A program made the position numbers and the translations under genes. Under the pieces are notes generated by a model. The model searched no databases and was not told the origin of the DNA. It saw only the letters and a program-made list of their open reading frames with translations. This document shows positions 1 to 12,390 of a DNA stretch of 64,000 nucleotides, piece by piece. The stretch comes from Tanypteryx hageni (Eukaryota; Arthropoda; Insecta; Odonata; Petaluridae), in assembly GCA_028673005.1 (NCBI GenBank), contig CM054118.1, positions 64,227,401 through 64,291,400 of the forward strand. The letters run 5' to 3'. Numbering within the stretch: position 1 is the first letter of the stretch; the number at the start of each line of letters is the position of its first letter.

Positions 1-851
1 CACCTCGATATTACTGTTATCAGCTTTATCGTTTTCATTATCTATTAATGTATCCGGCACATTATAATCCATGTTAAAATTGATGTGATGACATTTGAAA
101 TGGTAGTTGAGAGAAAAAGCGATTGGGGGCTCTCTCAATTGCCATTTCGTGTTATCAGAAGGAATTAAGATAGAATCTTATTTTTGTGACCGAGAATAAT
201 TTTCGTGTAAACAGACTGGAAAATGTAAGCACCGGAAAGGACCGAGCATACATTTCGTGTTAACCAAAATTTCGTGTTGTACGTTTTCGTGGAAGGTGGT
301 TTCCACTGTACTTTAAAAACAGTACATAGTAGAAACCGTGGTACTGTTAATGGAATTGGGCGTTTCAAAAGGACATTACTTAGATTTGTTGTTGTTCCCT
401 ATTTTTTGTAAATTGCCATAACATAATATATATTAAGGGAGCCTTATCATGCACAGCAAATGTGTGAGGAGCCAATGAAAATTTTCATATAGATCATTTT
501 CACGGAAGAGTGTGAAATGATCCGTGATGTGTTGTTATTAACGGTGAAACAATTCTCTTCGCCGTCTTTGAGATGTTTTTATTAAGAATCAAAGATGAAC
601 TTTAACTTTTGGATCAATGCACGAGTTAAGGATTAGCCTTCGGTATAAACAAAATATTACAACGATTCAACTTTGTCAGCATAGCGGAGATGTCTATGAA
701 AAATTATCCGAGTTCAGTAAAGGAGATGATAATCCGGTTTATCATCTGTAATATGACGATGGAACATCTAGGCATTCTTATCTGATTGATCTGTATCATC
801 TCTCTCAAAAGGTTTCAGCCGCTGATTTCTTCCACCCAATGGCCCATAGCC
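1..851. other. Intergenic, no gene seen
   Basis: AT-rich sequence with only short chance open frames. The phrase ttcgtgtta or a near variant recurs between about 145 and 275 in both orientations, which suggests an old foldback remnant, but I could not define its ends. Confidence 0.6.
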
Positions 852-1168
852 CAGGGGTGGACAAACTACGGCTCGCGAGCACATTTTATGTGGTCCGCGA
901 TGCAATTATGAAAGCGAACCATAATATAAAATCCAGATATTTTCACATTTGTAGCTTAAAATTATGGCCGGAAAAAATTTTTTCGGTGATGTAATGGGGA
1001 TAACATGTTATTTATTATTGATTTTCACTTGCAGGATCCCTTGCATCATTTCAAATAACTTCCGATGTGAAACCTAACGTGGCCTGCAGAAACATTTTCA
1101 TCTGTTTATGCGGCCCACCTAAGAAGCTGCAACTATTAATGCGACCCGCCACGTAAAAGTTTGCCCAT
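852..1168. mobile_element. hAT-like foldback element (MITE), degenerate
   Basis: The left end reads caggggtggacaaact and the right end, reverse-complemented, reads tgggcaaacttttacgt; tggacaaact and tgggcaaact match at 9 of 10 positions. Ends of the form CAGGGGTGG(G)CAAACT followed by a CG-rich 'ccgcg' stretch are typical of hAT-superfamily non-autonomous elements. The outermost bases of the right end have decayed and no 8 bp target duplication is visible. There is no coding capacity. The hAT assignment rests on the terminal motif alone. Confidence 0.55.
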
Positions 1169-3189
1169 TATTCATTTGAATACTGGAATGATTAACTAGA
1201 TTTTGCTTCATCTAACTGGTGTCGGGAACAGTTTACACTTACTTAAATCGTCAGCAACAGAATAGACGAAGTAACTCGAAAAGCTATACGTCGGCAATAT
1301 GCAAACACAATGAGAAAAAAATCATGACATTAGCGCTACAAAATTGCATCACTCTGCTTGAAAGAGTTAAGGATAAAGAGTTACCTTCGATGCGGACCGT
1401 CTCGCTAGCTTGGAAACAATGGAGATAGTCCCAGAGCAATACCAGGGCTGAGAAGTGTTTATCCATATATCACTAAAGGGAATCGTAAAAGAAAATCACT
1501 CGAAGCGAGGAAATGGGAAGAGGATCACGCTCTGGGAGAACTCAGCCTCCGTCGTAGAGCGAGAAGGGAACACGGGAAATCCAAGAAAGCGGACACTTGA
1601 GGTAGTGAGCAAACGGAAACTTACCGACACGGTGCGTTCGACACTTCTGGGATCTTAATTCTCGCAGTTTCGCTTGTTATTGTTCTGCCGACGGTGGACC
1701 TAACAGGAGGGAGGAACGGGGAGAGGGGAGTAATCGGAGGTAAGACCGGGAGACTGGAGAGGGGAGGCGTACGGGTAAGGCCGTCCGAATGGTTGGGGGT
1801 ATTTCGATCATTGGGAAAGAGAGGTTATTATTCGGTCCTTTTCGTCTTTTCGTCCAATCCAATGAATTATACGCCCTATGGGTTTCGCGTAGCGGAGGTC
1901 GTTGACCAAGTAATTGACGCAATTCGTTCATGGTCGGTAAATTAACTCCAAGGTGCACATTTTTTACGGGCTTCAGTTTGCCTTCGATTTTACCACTGAT
2001 GTCAAGTAGGAAGTGCTTTATAGCTTTTCCGTAGAATCAGTAATGTTTTATGTTTTTTAAGAATATGTCTTCGCTGAAGGACAGGATAATTTTCTTTGTT
2101 CACACTGTAGGCTTTCGAGTGGATTTTACTGCAGCGAATTTTAAGCGGTAATAATGTCGTAATACAAAAAGGTCTTAGCCCTCTCTCTAGTTTTACCTCG
2201 CGTTTCCTGATTTTCCCACAGCTCTTATTTTTTTTATTTGAATCCGAATGATTCAGATTAGTAACAATGCCATTACCTGGTTCTACGAAGTTCCAATTCT
2301 TATGTCCTCCATGCTTAGTAATGATATTGCGACTGAGAAATATTCCCTTGATTTCTCCAATAATATATGGAATGATTCATAAAATTTTCAACATTTTCAG
2401 AGCAAGTTTATCGTGTAATTATAGTGTTTAATTCATACAAGTGAAATTTTGATATTGAGTCAAAATTTAGAGATTTTTTGTGACCACCGTAATATCGTTA
2501 TATAGTATCTGACAAAATAATTTTTCTCCTCTCTGAGGAGATTAAAATAAATTTTATCACTTCCATCAGTGAAATACTATGACATTCAATATGCTCTCTT
2601 ATGGATTTGATATTCAGGAATTCTTAAGCTTCAATAATTTATCAAAGTAGTCACTGCGTAATATCAAACATTTGTTATGTTTTTAAAAATCGAAGCGATA
2701 GAATTTTTTGTAGATATAAGTTCCTACTTACGTTAACGCGTTAAGCAATAATAACGCTCCTAAAACATATACATACTATCCTTTTGGGGGTCTAAATGCT
2801 GTTCAGAAACACAAAGATAAGTCATTTTGAGAAATAATGTCACATTTACAGATCGTTTTTTGCAGCTACTTGTTTTCATATTTACCCAAGCCTACGTAAG
2901 GTTGTATTTCTATCCATCAATCTACGTAATTCAACGAATAGATAAAACTTAAGCATCTTTTAAGCAGTGTCTCAGCGTGAGCGTGGAGAATGTAATACCC
3001 AACTGCATCTCAACTACCAGCTCAAACGATCGCTTCTTCCTATGGCCTTACGAGTAAAACTCGATGGTAGGGACAGATATGGCGCGTCGAAAAGTAATCC
3101 TAGAAGTTCGATTTGTTTCAAAGGCATTAGTTTACATTAGTCTGGATTAATTAATGTCTACTGCTTTCTCTTCTCACGCAAGCTAACGA
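1169..3189. other. Intergenic, no gene seen
   Basis: Mixed composition. The part from about 1480 to 1960 is richer in G and in CpG, and its open frames on both strands reflect that composition rather than coding. I see no splice-bounded exon and no recognisable protein motif. Confidence 0.5.
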
Positions 3190-3615
3190 GCCATGGCCAT
3201 CGCTAACGGCTCAAGACAAGACTCCGCTCTCTCCCCCTTTATCTCCCTCTTTGCGTCCACCCTAACGTCTCCCATCCCTTAGGGCCAGTCCTTCGACCAA
3301 TGCTTCGTCGCCCACAGCCTCCTCGTCGCAACCTCTTCCTTCCTCCACCCTCATTTCCTTTCCATCATTTCCTCTTTCCCTTTCATCCTTTCTTCTTCTC
3401 CGCTCCATTTCTCTCCATCTGCACCCTCCAACAATATCCCCATCTCCTTCCATCCGACACTTCCACCTCCCTCCCTCTCCACCTCTTTTCTTATCCTCTT
3501 CCCACCCAACTTCCTCCCGTCCTCATTCCTCCTCCCTATATACCTCCATCTACTCCATCTCTCTCTCTCTCTCTCTCCATTTTCTCCCTCCATCTCTCGT
3601 TCTACTGTTACCACT
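3190..3615. repeat. Polypyrimidine tract (plus strand C/T-rich)
   Basis: Long run dominated by C and T, ending in a (CT)n microsatellite near 3558-3580. The proline/leucine/serine-rich open frame across it is a composition artefact. Such tracts can form triplex (H-DNA) structures. Confidence 0.75.
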
Positions 3616-4287
3616 GATCTGTTCGGATATCGTTGATTGGCTGTTTGGAAGGCCTCGCTCCAAAGAGCGGCGTATTATCCGGTGCATACGTGAGTCCCCT
3701 TGGCAAGGAGGGGGTGGGGGTAGGAGGTGGGAGGGCGTGTTAAGGAGGTTGAGGTTGTTTCGGTTGGAAGGGAGTGCGGGGAGAGAGGGAGTTGGGAGGG
3801 GGATTGAACGTTGTTTCTGAAGTCAATGGCACCGCCCCCCTTATAAGGGGGTGGGAGGGGACAAATGACTGCTCCGCGACCGCCTCTTCGCGGTCTCGAG
3901 ATAGGCTCCCGTTTTTGCTTGTATGCTATCGCCTGTTCTTAACATATGCCTTGTATTTGCGTTGTAACATGTACTTAACATTGCTACCCAATGCCGAGTA
4001 TTTCATTTAGAATATTTTGTTAAATACAAAAACAAAAATAATTTTCAAGCATCTAAAAAATTCTTAATTTAAGGGATACGTTATTCTCAAAAGATGTACG
4101 ATGATCCTGAAGAAATAATTAATAGACGTTTTGAAAATTTTGGGAATAAGTTTGATGTAGTGTGGAAAGATGATTACCATTCAATTTGAAACGTTATCAT
4201 GCTGAGGATATCCTAAAAACAACAGGAAATTTTTGGACAGCCCATTGATATTAATTGTCGTAAGTTTAAACTGCGTTTCAGAGATTG

Positions 4288-4591
4288 TTTGTTTGTGTGG
4301 AATTTCTGGCGAATCAACCTATTGGATTATTATAGCCATTACTCCTTCCACACCGAACACATACACAAGGGAGGGTGGAAACCCGGTGCCGGCATTAGCC
4401 TACTCTTTACGAAGAGCATCAAGGGGGCCAACTGCTTAACGTCCCTCCCGAAGGACGAAGCGCTGACTTGTGCGGTCTCCTCAAATCACGCAAGTAGGGA
4501 CCGGGACGATCCCAGGTTTAAAAATCCGACCTCCACCGGATTCGAACCTGGGACAGCCGCGTGGATGGCCAACGCTCTAACCACTCCACCC
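4288..4591 (-). mobile_element. tRNA-derived SINE, copy 1, full length
   Basis: The minus strand starts with a tRNA-like head carrying an A-box-like tggttagagcg and a consensus B box ggttcgaatcc (around 4545-4555). These are internal RNA polymerase III promoter elements. A conserved body follows with gaggagaccgc, cgtccttcgggagggacg and ttggccccct, and the 3' tail ends in an A-rich acaaacaaa. The insertion is bounded by a perfect 14 bp target-site duplication, cgtttcagagattg, at 4274-4287 and 4592-4605. The body is shared with the copy at 59997-60302. SINEs encode no protein and rely on a partner LINE for reverse transcription; a 14 bp duplication fits LINE-type target-primed insertion. Confidence 0.9.
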
Positions 4592-5332
4592 CGTTTCAGA
4601 GATTGACGAATAAATTGAACTTTTACTGCAATCGGTGATTTCGCACTTTTTTGATGCCTTTGGATGAACAAAATGAAATAACACAAATCTGTTGACACAC
4701 AAGGCAGCAAGGAAAAGGAAAGTCGATCAATAGAATTTTTGAAGAATCGCTTAAAGAGTCTTACACCAAATTCATTTGACTTCTTTATACATTGTGAAGA
4801 TAATAAAGGTAACATTTAGTCTGAGCCGAAATTAAATTAATTTCTTTATAGTGATTTTAAAGTTTTACTGTCAAGAATAACATTTACATCAACTGAAAAC
4901 TACTAGGATGACATTATATTTCGGAGATTAAATGGAATAAATAGCGATAATACAAATGGAAAAACTGGCTGTCAAGAGAGTTTAGAGATAATTAAGACTG
5001 TGATATTTTTAATTTTGTGGTTTTCGATTTTAAACCTAATAACATTTTAAGCATAATTATCATTTTATACTGAATAGTCAACTACATAAATATTTTCAGT
5101 GCAAAATCATTCCGACAAATACTAAATTTTGCTTGACATTTATGAAATGATGGCGTTAAGAGCACTTCTAGTAAAATCATACGAATTTTATCTTAATAAT
5201 TCGATCCTCTAAAGCGGTGCATAATTCGCTATTGAAATCAAACCTTAACCATCTCTACCAACCATCTATTATATAATTCTCAACAAGATGGAAAAGTATA
5301 CTCCATAAATGGACTACACCGAGATTTCAAAT

Positions 5333-6173
5333 GCGTTCTTAATGGGAAATACGTATGGAGTACCGAAAGATTGGAAGATTCTCGAATATTTTTATCTCCG
5401 AAGCGGTAAGTCGTATTTATTTGGTCTCGGGAACTATCTTGTAGTAAATGTTGTTCTCTATCCAAATAATAGTAGAGAAATATACGAATTTTTAATTGTT
5501 GTTTGCTGAGAGAACCGTCTTTGCGATCGATGTAAACAAAATATGTGATGTTTTGCTAGGAATTTTCTCGAAAAATTTTCTCCGAAGCCATAACTCGTAA
5601 TTATGTGGTCTCGTGGACTTTATATATAATAAATGTTGTTCTCTATACGAATAAATTTTTTAAACTATACCTCATAGATCATATAAGGGCGTGGGATAGA
5701 AAAACATGGATTTAATTGTTTTTTTGCTGAGAGAACTACCTTAGAGATAGATGTAAACAAAATATGGGATGTTTTACGCGGGATTTTCTATAATTTCTAT
5801 CTCCGAAACTATAACTCGTAAGTATTTGGTCTCGTGGACTTTTTTGTAGTAAATGTTGTTCTTTATCCGAATAATTTTTTAATCTATACCTTACAGATCA
5901 TATAAGAGCTAGGGAGAGAAAAGTTTGGTATTTCATTGTTGCTTGACGATAGCCATTTAACGAGATACGAGTATAAGTTTATTAAAGTAATTATGTAAAG
6001 TGGAAGTTCTAATTGACGGATTCAGTTGAAAAACACAATTGGGCGATAAATTTTAATAACGATCACAAATCCGTCGTGGTTTAGCAGATGAAAGTTAGGA
6101 CAAACGGACGGACGGACGGACCAGACGTGCCCATAACGCGTTCCGTTATTACCGCTTCGACGGTTAAGAACGC
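5333..6173. mobile_element. Foldback element with three internal tandem repeats (family D relative?)
   Basis: gcgttcttaa at 5333-5342 is the exact reverse complement of ttaagaacgc at 6164-6173. Both resemble the family D terminus (aggcgttcttt). Inside are three diverged direct repeats, recognised by 'tctccgaa..ataactcgtaa', 'ggtctcg.ggact' and 'aaatgttgttct'. They start near 5395, 5579 and 5810, so spacing is about 184 and 231; the first repeat lacks an internal block. A gacggacggacggacc run lies near the right end at about 6107-6122. There is no coding capacity. The tandem repeats are clear; the element boundaries are inferred from the 10 bp ends. Confidence 0.6.
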
Positions 6174-6958
6174 CTAAAAAACCGAATCCATTTTATCAAA
6201 CATATCTCCTCACGGTGGCCGCTTTTTTCAAGACATTCCATTGATTCATTTATTGGAAGTCTTTCACTTGTCAAAAAATAACTGTATCTGCACTTAGGTG
6301 GTCGTACGTCATACAGATAAACATTTGCTCACTATATTTCCACAATTATTGCAAAAACAACATTTTTATTTTGCCTTATCTTCCCGTGCGCTCACCGAAC
6401 GCTTAAAATATATGCATAGCCGCTTCAAATCGATTCCGACCGGTAAAATGTTCTCGAAGGAAGAACATCATCAATGTCTGTATCTTTTCCATGCGCGCCA
6501 TAAATTCTTTCCCTCTCTTAAACCGCATCATTGGCTTCTAGCGGAGGAATCCAAAACTTATCCTCCGCGACTTCCGCTCATTATGAGGAGAGCGATTGCA
6601 ATGGTGCATCCTCCCTTTTCCCATTCCACCTTTCTCCATCTCCCCTTCTCCATTTATCTCTCATTCGCTCTCGAGAATGGACTCTGAAGTATGCGGCTGC
6701 TCGAGAATCGCTAGTCGCACGCCGACCATCATTCCCACCGCCTCATTACTTTGTCGTAATTTATTGAACCTGAACGCTTTCGACTTACATTTTAATGCCG
6801 CTCCCCTTTCTTTCGATGTATCCGTAGAATAAGAGTAAGGCTTATCGCCCTCCGTCAAATCTTCACTCTCTCTTCCTCTCTGTAGGACGGAGAGATATAC
6901 AAAGGCTCATTTTTCCCTAGAACGATAGCTGAGCAGAATAAAACTTGCGCACAAAAGT
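6174..6958. other. Intergenic, no gene seen
   Basis: A 129-codon open frame at 6298-6687 has no recognisable motif and overlaps three other open frames in a C/T-rich stretch. I see no splice signals that would make it an exon. Confidence 0.5.
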
Positions 6959-6959
6959 A

Positions 6960-7075
6960 ACCTCGCGTAGGGGCGTAAACCCAGACCTAATTTTGGAGTT
7001 TTCCCCTTGGTGTTAATGCACCCACTACCACACACCCTTGCGGTGGATTGCAGGGTAAACTGTAGATGTAGATGT
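6960..7075 (+). mobile_element. Possible retroelement 3' end with (tgtaga)n tail
   Basis: The stretch ends in a short hexamer repeat, tgtagatgtagatgt, directly after 'ttgcggtggattgcagggtaa'-like sequence. A short tandem tail after a GC-richer block is how many LINE and SINE 3' ends look. No second copy is present in the window, so the call is weak. Confidence 0.3.
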
Positions 7076-7932
7076 CCCATCTTCTCTTATTAAATTCCAA
7101 CATCCCTTATATATTTTCGGCTTTTTTCCTCCTTTCTCTTCCATTCCACTCCCTTTCACTCACCAACTCCTTCTCGGCATGATCTCTCAGCTATAGTAAA
7201 CGGTTACTTCTTCAGTTATTTGACATTCTCCTCCTCATTCCGCCATCTCTACTTTCGTTCGTCCTCCTTTATCGCCCGTCCTCTCTACTTCTCCTCTATT
7301 CTTTGAATCTTTTCCTCCTCCTTCTCCTCATACCGAATAAAGTATTACAAGAGGAATTCCACCGCTTTTCAAGTTTCAAAATTATCGTTATGAGAGTGTT
7401 TTTTAAGGAGTTCACTTTTTTTTAACTAAAATCTCAGTGTCATGGCCATCGTTAAGTTGTGGTCAAACGACCGAAGGATATCTTGCATTCTTATTGGGCA
7501 ATGCTGCTTCAAAGAAGAAAACGATATGGTCGATGGATTCGTCCCCCAAAAAACTGTAAGACCTACAAAAAAGTAGAGCTTACGTCAACCATCCATCCGA
7601 ATCCTCAAAACTTGAACATTGAACTTTAAAGTGAATTTTGTAAGCTATTCGCAATTTCGGGGGAAATCAGGGTGGCCGGCTTTAAATGTTTGCTTCTTCA
7701 AGAACTCTCTTTTTCAGTAGCAACCAAATTAAATTTTACGTAATTAACCAATCACAGGCAGTTTCTGGCGTTAATTATCATTTGTATCTCTAAACTAGGC
7801 ATTATTTTGTAATACGATATTTCTATTAGTTTATTCTGAATCGTCTTCCACCATCATAAAGATTTCCTAAACTTTTGAAATTGGTTATAATTTATAACGT
7901 TTATAACATAACAAGGAAAGATCATTTAAGGT

Positions 7933-7996
7933 ACGAATAACATTTTAAAATGACATTATAAGTTACGAATAACATTTTAAAATGACATTATAAGTT
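7933..7996. repeat. Perfect 32 bp tandem duplication
   Basis: The unit starting acgaataacattttaaaat at 7933 is repeated exactly from 7965, and a third copy begins (acga) at 7997. The absence of differences implies a recent slippage or duplication event. Confidence 0.9.
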
Positions 7997-8450
7997 ACGA
8001 AACATTTTTTTTACCAGTGGATATTTTTATGTTAACACAAACTGTCCTTTGGTGTCAAAAATACGCGAAAAAATCGTCTCCATCCCACACTTGAATAGAA
8101 CGTGAGATACCGAAGGCGAAAGGAAAGTAGGTTTATTTTTAGCTGGAAATATTTTAACTTCAAAAAGGACGCCAAGGCTACTTTGTGAATTAAACCCCGG
8201 GAAAGAGGCTTTCGAAAGATTTGAAATGGCATTTTGTTGTCTTCCGGACTAGTTTCTTTTGTTTCGTCGAAGTTACTGGTGATCGTAAAACCCAAAATAG
8301 GTACACTTGGCTGACTTTATGGCCATGTATGATATACATATAACAAAACATATAAACAAATTAGATCGCAAGGTAATAATTATAAACGAGTGAAATTACC
8401 CGTTGAACATCAACGGGACTGTGTAGTGTGATTAAAATATAACTTATGAG

Positions 8451-8477
8451 GTGTGTGTGTGTGTGTATATATATATA
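8451..8477. repeat. (GT)n-(TA)n microsatellite
   Basis: A compound dinucleotide run, GT units followed by TA units, embedded in AT-rich DNA. Confidence 0.9.
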
Positions 8478-8959
8478 GTAAATGTAATTGTTTGATTAAT
8501 TAATAAATTTCTGACAATCATTTGAATTCTCCCAGATAATGAAGCGCTTGAAATTTATTACATTCTGGCATCAATATACGACTTGATTTGCCACTCTTTG
8601 GCTCCGTTATTTTTCCTCTTCGTATGTTTACTGAATAATAATATTCTTCAATTATTAACGTTGCAATCTATTAAGTTCGACATTGCGCGAAGCGAATAAC
8701 ACAATTCTTTCGTCTATTTGAAGGCTTAATAGACGCTAATTTATCGGAGGCAACAATGAGGTTCGCCTTGGCAACGCCCGGAAATAGTACGAAAAGGCAT
8801 AAAATTTCGAAAAGAAATGCTTGTTTCTGACAAATTCTTCCGTATAACTTCTAAACATCGCAAGAATAAGATATTTTATAGTTTTAGCCGTCGAATAAAA
8901 CAAAAATGGAGAATTCGGTCCATATTTACATATTTTAATGAATGAAGGAAATAAACCTT

Positions 8960-9165
8960 TCACCTTGAAAAATCAAAATCCCGTGTAAACTTATGGGAAA
9001 ATATAATTTTCTCCCGGAGTCGAATCCGGGACTTTTTCCGGGATGTTTGATTTTTCTTGAGACCACCTCATGGGGGTTTAACGTTTATGAAAGTTTCATC
9101 TATTAATTCCATTCGGAAATGTCCAATAAACCGGGACAGACAGACGGACGGACACTTGAGAATTA
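8960..9165 (+). mobile_element. Family A 3' fragment
   Basis: The order 'cccgtgtaaacttatgggaaaa', then gagtcgaatccgggac, then a 'tgaaagtttcat' block and cagacagacggacggac matches the 3' unit of family A at 62990-63210 and 42600-42790. The terminal hairpin is not recognisable and the fragment is strongly diverged. Confidence 0.6.
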
Positions 9166-10094
9166 TTATATTAGGATTCCATTGTGTCGATTGCTTGATG
9201 TCACGACTACAGAAGTAAAAAGTGATTTAAAAATACGGTCCGGTTGCAATATTCGTAGCAATCACCAAAGTAGGGTAACATTCCAACTTGTGTTTAATTA
9301 ACGTCTTCAATTGGGCATAAAACCAACATCTTCTTAACCCTTTTATTACTCACATCGTCAATGCACGACAGTTGTGGCAGACTGTCCCATCGTCTATGCG
9401 CGATTATACATTTACCGGCTTCGAATGAATTGCCAAGTAAATTAATGTATATTTTTATTGTTTTTTCGGCTATTATAATCCTTAAGAAGAAAACATTTAA
9501 GATTTAAAATAATATTGCCTTGCGCGCCCGGAAGGAAGCTTTTCAGATTAATTACGCAGTTAAAGGGCTAAAAAAAGCTGATTGATTTTCCTTCATTAAC
9601 CGTGGCCGTTCTAATTAGTTAACACCAAAATTTACGAGATACTGTGAAAGCTCGAAAAAATATATAAACAATTAAAATCGTAATTGGGTTGAACGACCTC
9701 GAGAGGCCGCCGACTCGTTTGCGATTAAAAATGGGAGGGCAAACGGTAATACTTACGTGACAAGCGATATAAAAATCATAAAGTAGGACATTAACGGAAA
9801 CAATGACGTTATCTTCCGGTAAGGAGGGAAATGAATGCTAAAAATGAAGAAAATAGCCGCAACGGAGCGTTTTAACTGTCAATAAGTAGTGACTTACCTC
9901 ACCCGATAAACAAAATAGAAACATAAAGCGCGAAGTAGTAAATGAGCGTTTTCCGTGATCTGTAGTGTGATTAGACATAGGAAATCAAACGAAGAGACGC
10001 TGGAGAGAGGGAAAAAATATGCATTGTGCAAGAAGAGAGAGAGAGAGAGACTGAAGAATTGGTTGGGGCAGGTTGTTAAGGGAATAGGAGGGGG

Positions 10095-10318
10095 TGCTGA
10101 GCGAGGTTTCGGAAGGACGAACGTCAGGTGAGAAGAAGGACGGCGGCCATGTTGGACCAGTTTATAGGAAATGCGTCTTAGGTGGAATTGAAAAAAAATG
10201 AGTAATGAGCGGTTGGAATTAAATGACCTGGTAAAGGAGGCGTCGGAAGGACGATTGTCAATCAGGAGAGCCGAAGGAGAATGGAGATACTGGACCATTT
10301 GGCAGGAAATGGGAATCA
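10095..10318 (+). pseudogene. Two RTE-like LINE ORF tail fragments in tandem
   Basis: Two diverged stretches (about 10095-10185 and 10228-10318) translate, with frame breaks, to the pattern SEGR..., then LDQFIGNAS and LDHLAGNG. This matches the end of the intact LINE protein at 52768-55188, which reads VLEGKLDGKRERGRKRF then LIDDLKGKES. The same pattern occurs on the minus strand at 17715-17835. These are relics of the C-terminal tail downstream of reverse transcriptase. Two tails side by side imply either a local duplication or two insertions. Confidence 0.6.
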
Positions 10319-10633
10319 ACAGGAAATCGAGAAAATAATGGAAATAACGAGAGGTGACTCAGCGTCGACTTATTTCTCCGGATATGTATAAGGTGTGCGA
10401 CGGCCGCGAGAATAACGATCCCGCTGGTGTCTAGAACACACTATATCAAACGGAAGACGACAAATACGAACAATTTTTTTTACTAACCTTAGGTTAGATA
10501 GGCCACTGAGGGCTTCTGAATGATTAATCATCTCAGGATCAAATTTACTTTTGCGAGACGAGATATCTGTCAATGGAATAACATATCTCGCCAAGACTAG
10601 TGCTTCAAACAATTTAAATTTTACTGCACACAA

Positions 10634-12328
10634 AATTTCTTCATTTTTGATTTTTTTAAAAATACATCCTTTATCGTTTTACCTTATTATCTTAGCATAT
10701 ATTTCGCTCCAATATTTTGCATTGCGTTAATTTCAGCAGATAAACCTCTTCCATCGTCAACTCCGTCGCCCTGAAATTTCTTATTACATTTTTTGTCGAA
10801 TACAACTTAAAAGCAAACCGCATAAAGTTTCCATCGTAGGAAATTTTTCATCACCTCATCAACCCAAGAAGAAGCTCAGGAATTAGCAGACCGAGTTGAT
10901 TAGAGAAAAACGTCTAGAATGGGAGTTTTGGAAAATTTATAGAAAAATAATTTTAGACCCACTAAATCACGAAATTAATTCCTGGTTTCAACGAAAAACT
11001 GCATAACTTGGCATTCGTATTAATCTAACGCAGTTGCCGATTCACAGGACAATCTAGACTTCTCGTTAGAATAAAAATTTGGCGTTTTCTATGCTATACC
11101 GTCATTAAAACTGAATCCTAACGTGAAGTTTCAGAGACTATATAACATAGGTGAAGAAATCTACGGAAAATAGCACAATTCCTAAGAAATTGGTATTGGT
11201 CTTATTGTTAGCAGTTAAGTTGAGCCGTGGGCTACCATCGAAAGACAAAAAGACACCGAACATTTTATAATTGAAAATTTTAAAATTACCTTAAGTCAAA
11301 TTTCATTAAAAATCGTAATTCTGGAAGAATTCTTGTTATCAATACTAGAATGAATAGCTAATAGTTTTATTTCTCTGAGACAAAATGTTATTGTTATGAC
11401 ATAGCGGTAATGAGGAGAGTCACAAACCAATAGTGGTACTTACGATCAGAGATATGAATTTAAGCTGATTTTCTGCTTTCAGGACAAAGGAATTGAGATG
11501 GTCTTTTGGTAAGGAAAACATCTAAGCACACCAAAGATGTATAAGTCAAAAACGGCGACTATAGCTATGTCTGAGCTGGATTCCGACCTCAAAAGTTAAC
11601 GAGCAAGGATTCTGGGTCGAAATGAGTCGCGTGCCGCTTAATGGAGTCGTTTCAACGGGTTGACGACGTCATATACAATATGTATATTTCCTCAAAGCAA
11701 AAAAAAAATTCACACGAGAGCAAGGTGTGGCGGAGGTCATGATTTTCACCGTAAAAATATAGATATTCCCATGGCAACGCATTTTGGCACTCGAACCCAA
11801 ATAAATGCTTTGCTCGGACGTAAATTGTGCTTAAGGAGATAAAAAAACAACCTTTTCTGGACTCAAGAGTGTCCTGTCCTTCAAATCGATAACTTTCGCA
11901 ACGGCAACCGCCAGTATCCAGTTGAGGATTTTATTTCCCTCTCCAGAAACTCCACTCAAGGGAAAGAATTATGCTGATCGTATTAAAATGATACCATTTC
12001 CACGAAAGGGAAATTATCGATTCCTTCTGAAATTGTGATCCTTGAATTAATAAAAATTGTCCCGAATCCTGTTATACGGCCTCATTTTTTAACGACCTGC
12101 TGGTCAGTTAAAAATTTTTAGGAAGAAAGGTGACTTCCCAATTTATAATATATAACTATACAGCGCCCTCATTCGTTCCGCCGAACAACGGATATTATTC
12201 GAAAATCTCCCATTATGTAGCCCGTTATGGGTTGCGTTACACATAGGGAGTGACGATGAAGAGAGGAGAGATGTGATTAGTAATAATCGGGAAGTTACCA
12301 TTCTTCCTAAAAACTTTTTAACTGACGA
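10634..12328. other. Intergenic, no gene seen
   Basis: AT-rich, without recognisable repeats shared with the rest of the window and without exon-like open frames. Confidence 0.5.
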
Positions 12329-12385
12329 GCTATTCATTGCACTACCTCTCAGATACCCATTGCGCGTAGGCCAGAGGGAATCAGC
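12329..12385 (+). mobile_element. SINE 3'-end fragment
   Basis: 12329-12361 matches the reverse complement of 60040-60072 at 32 of 33 positions. That segment lies in the 3' part of the full-length SINE at 59997-60302. Similarity fades toward about 12385. The tRNA-like head and the conserved body are missing here. Confidence 0.75.
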
Positions 12386-12390
12386 AGGTC

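Larger units (their letters stand above)
7076..8959. other. Intergenic with small tandem features
   Basis: C/T-rich until about 7330, then AT-rich. It contains the 32 bp tandem duplication and the GT/TA microsatellite listed separately. No gene was recognised. Confidence 0.5.

Noticed and set aside
3300..3617. 105-codon plus-strand frame and its minus-strand partner
   Set aside because: Both strands are open because the tract is almost pure pyrimidine/purine; the peptides are low complexity.
6298..6687. 129-codon plus-strand frame
   Set aside because: No domain, no splice context, and it overlaps other open frames in a C/T-rich stretch.
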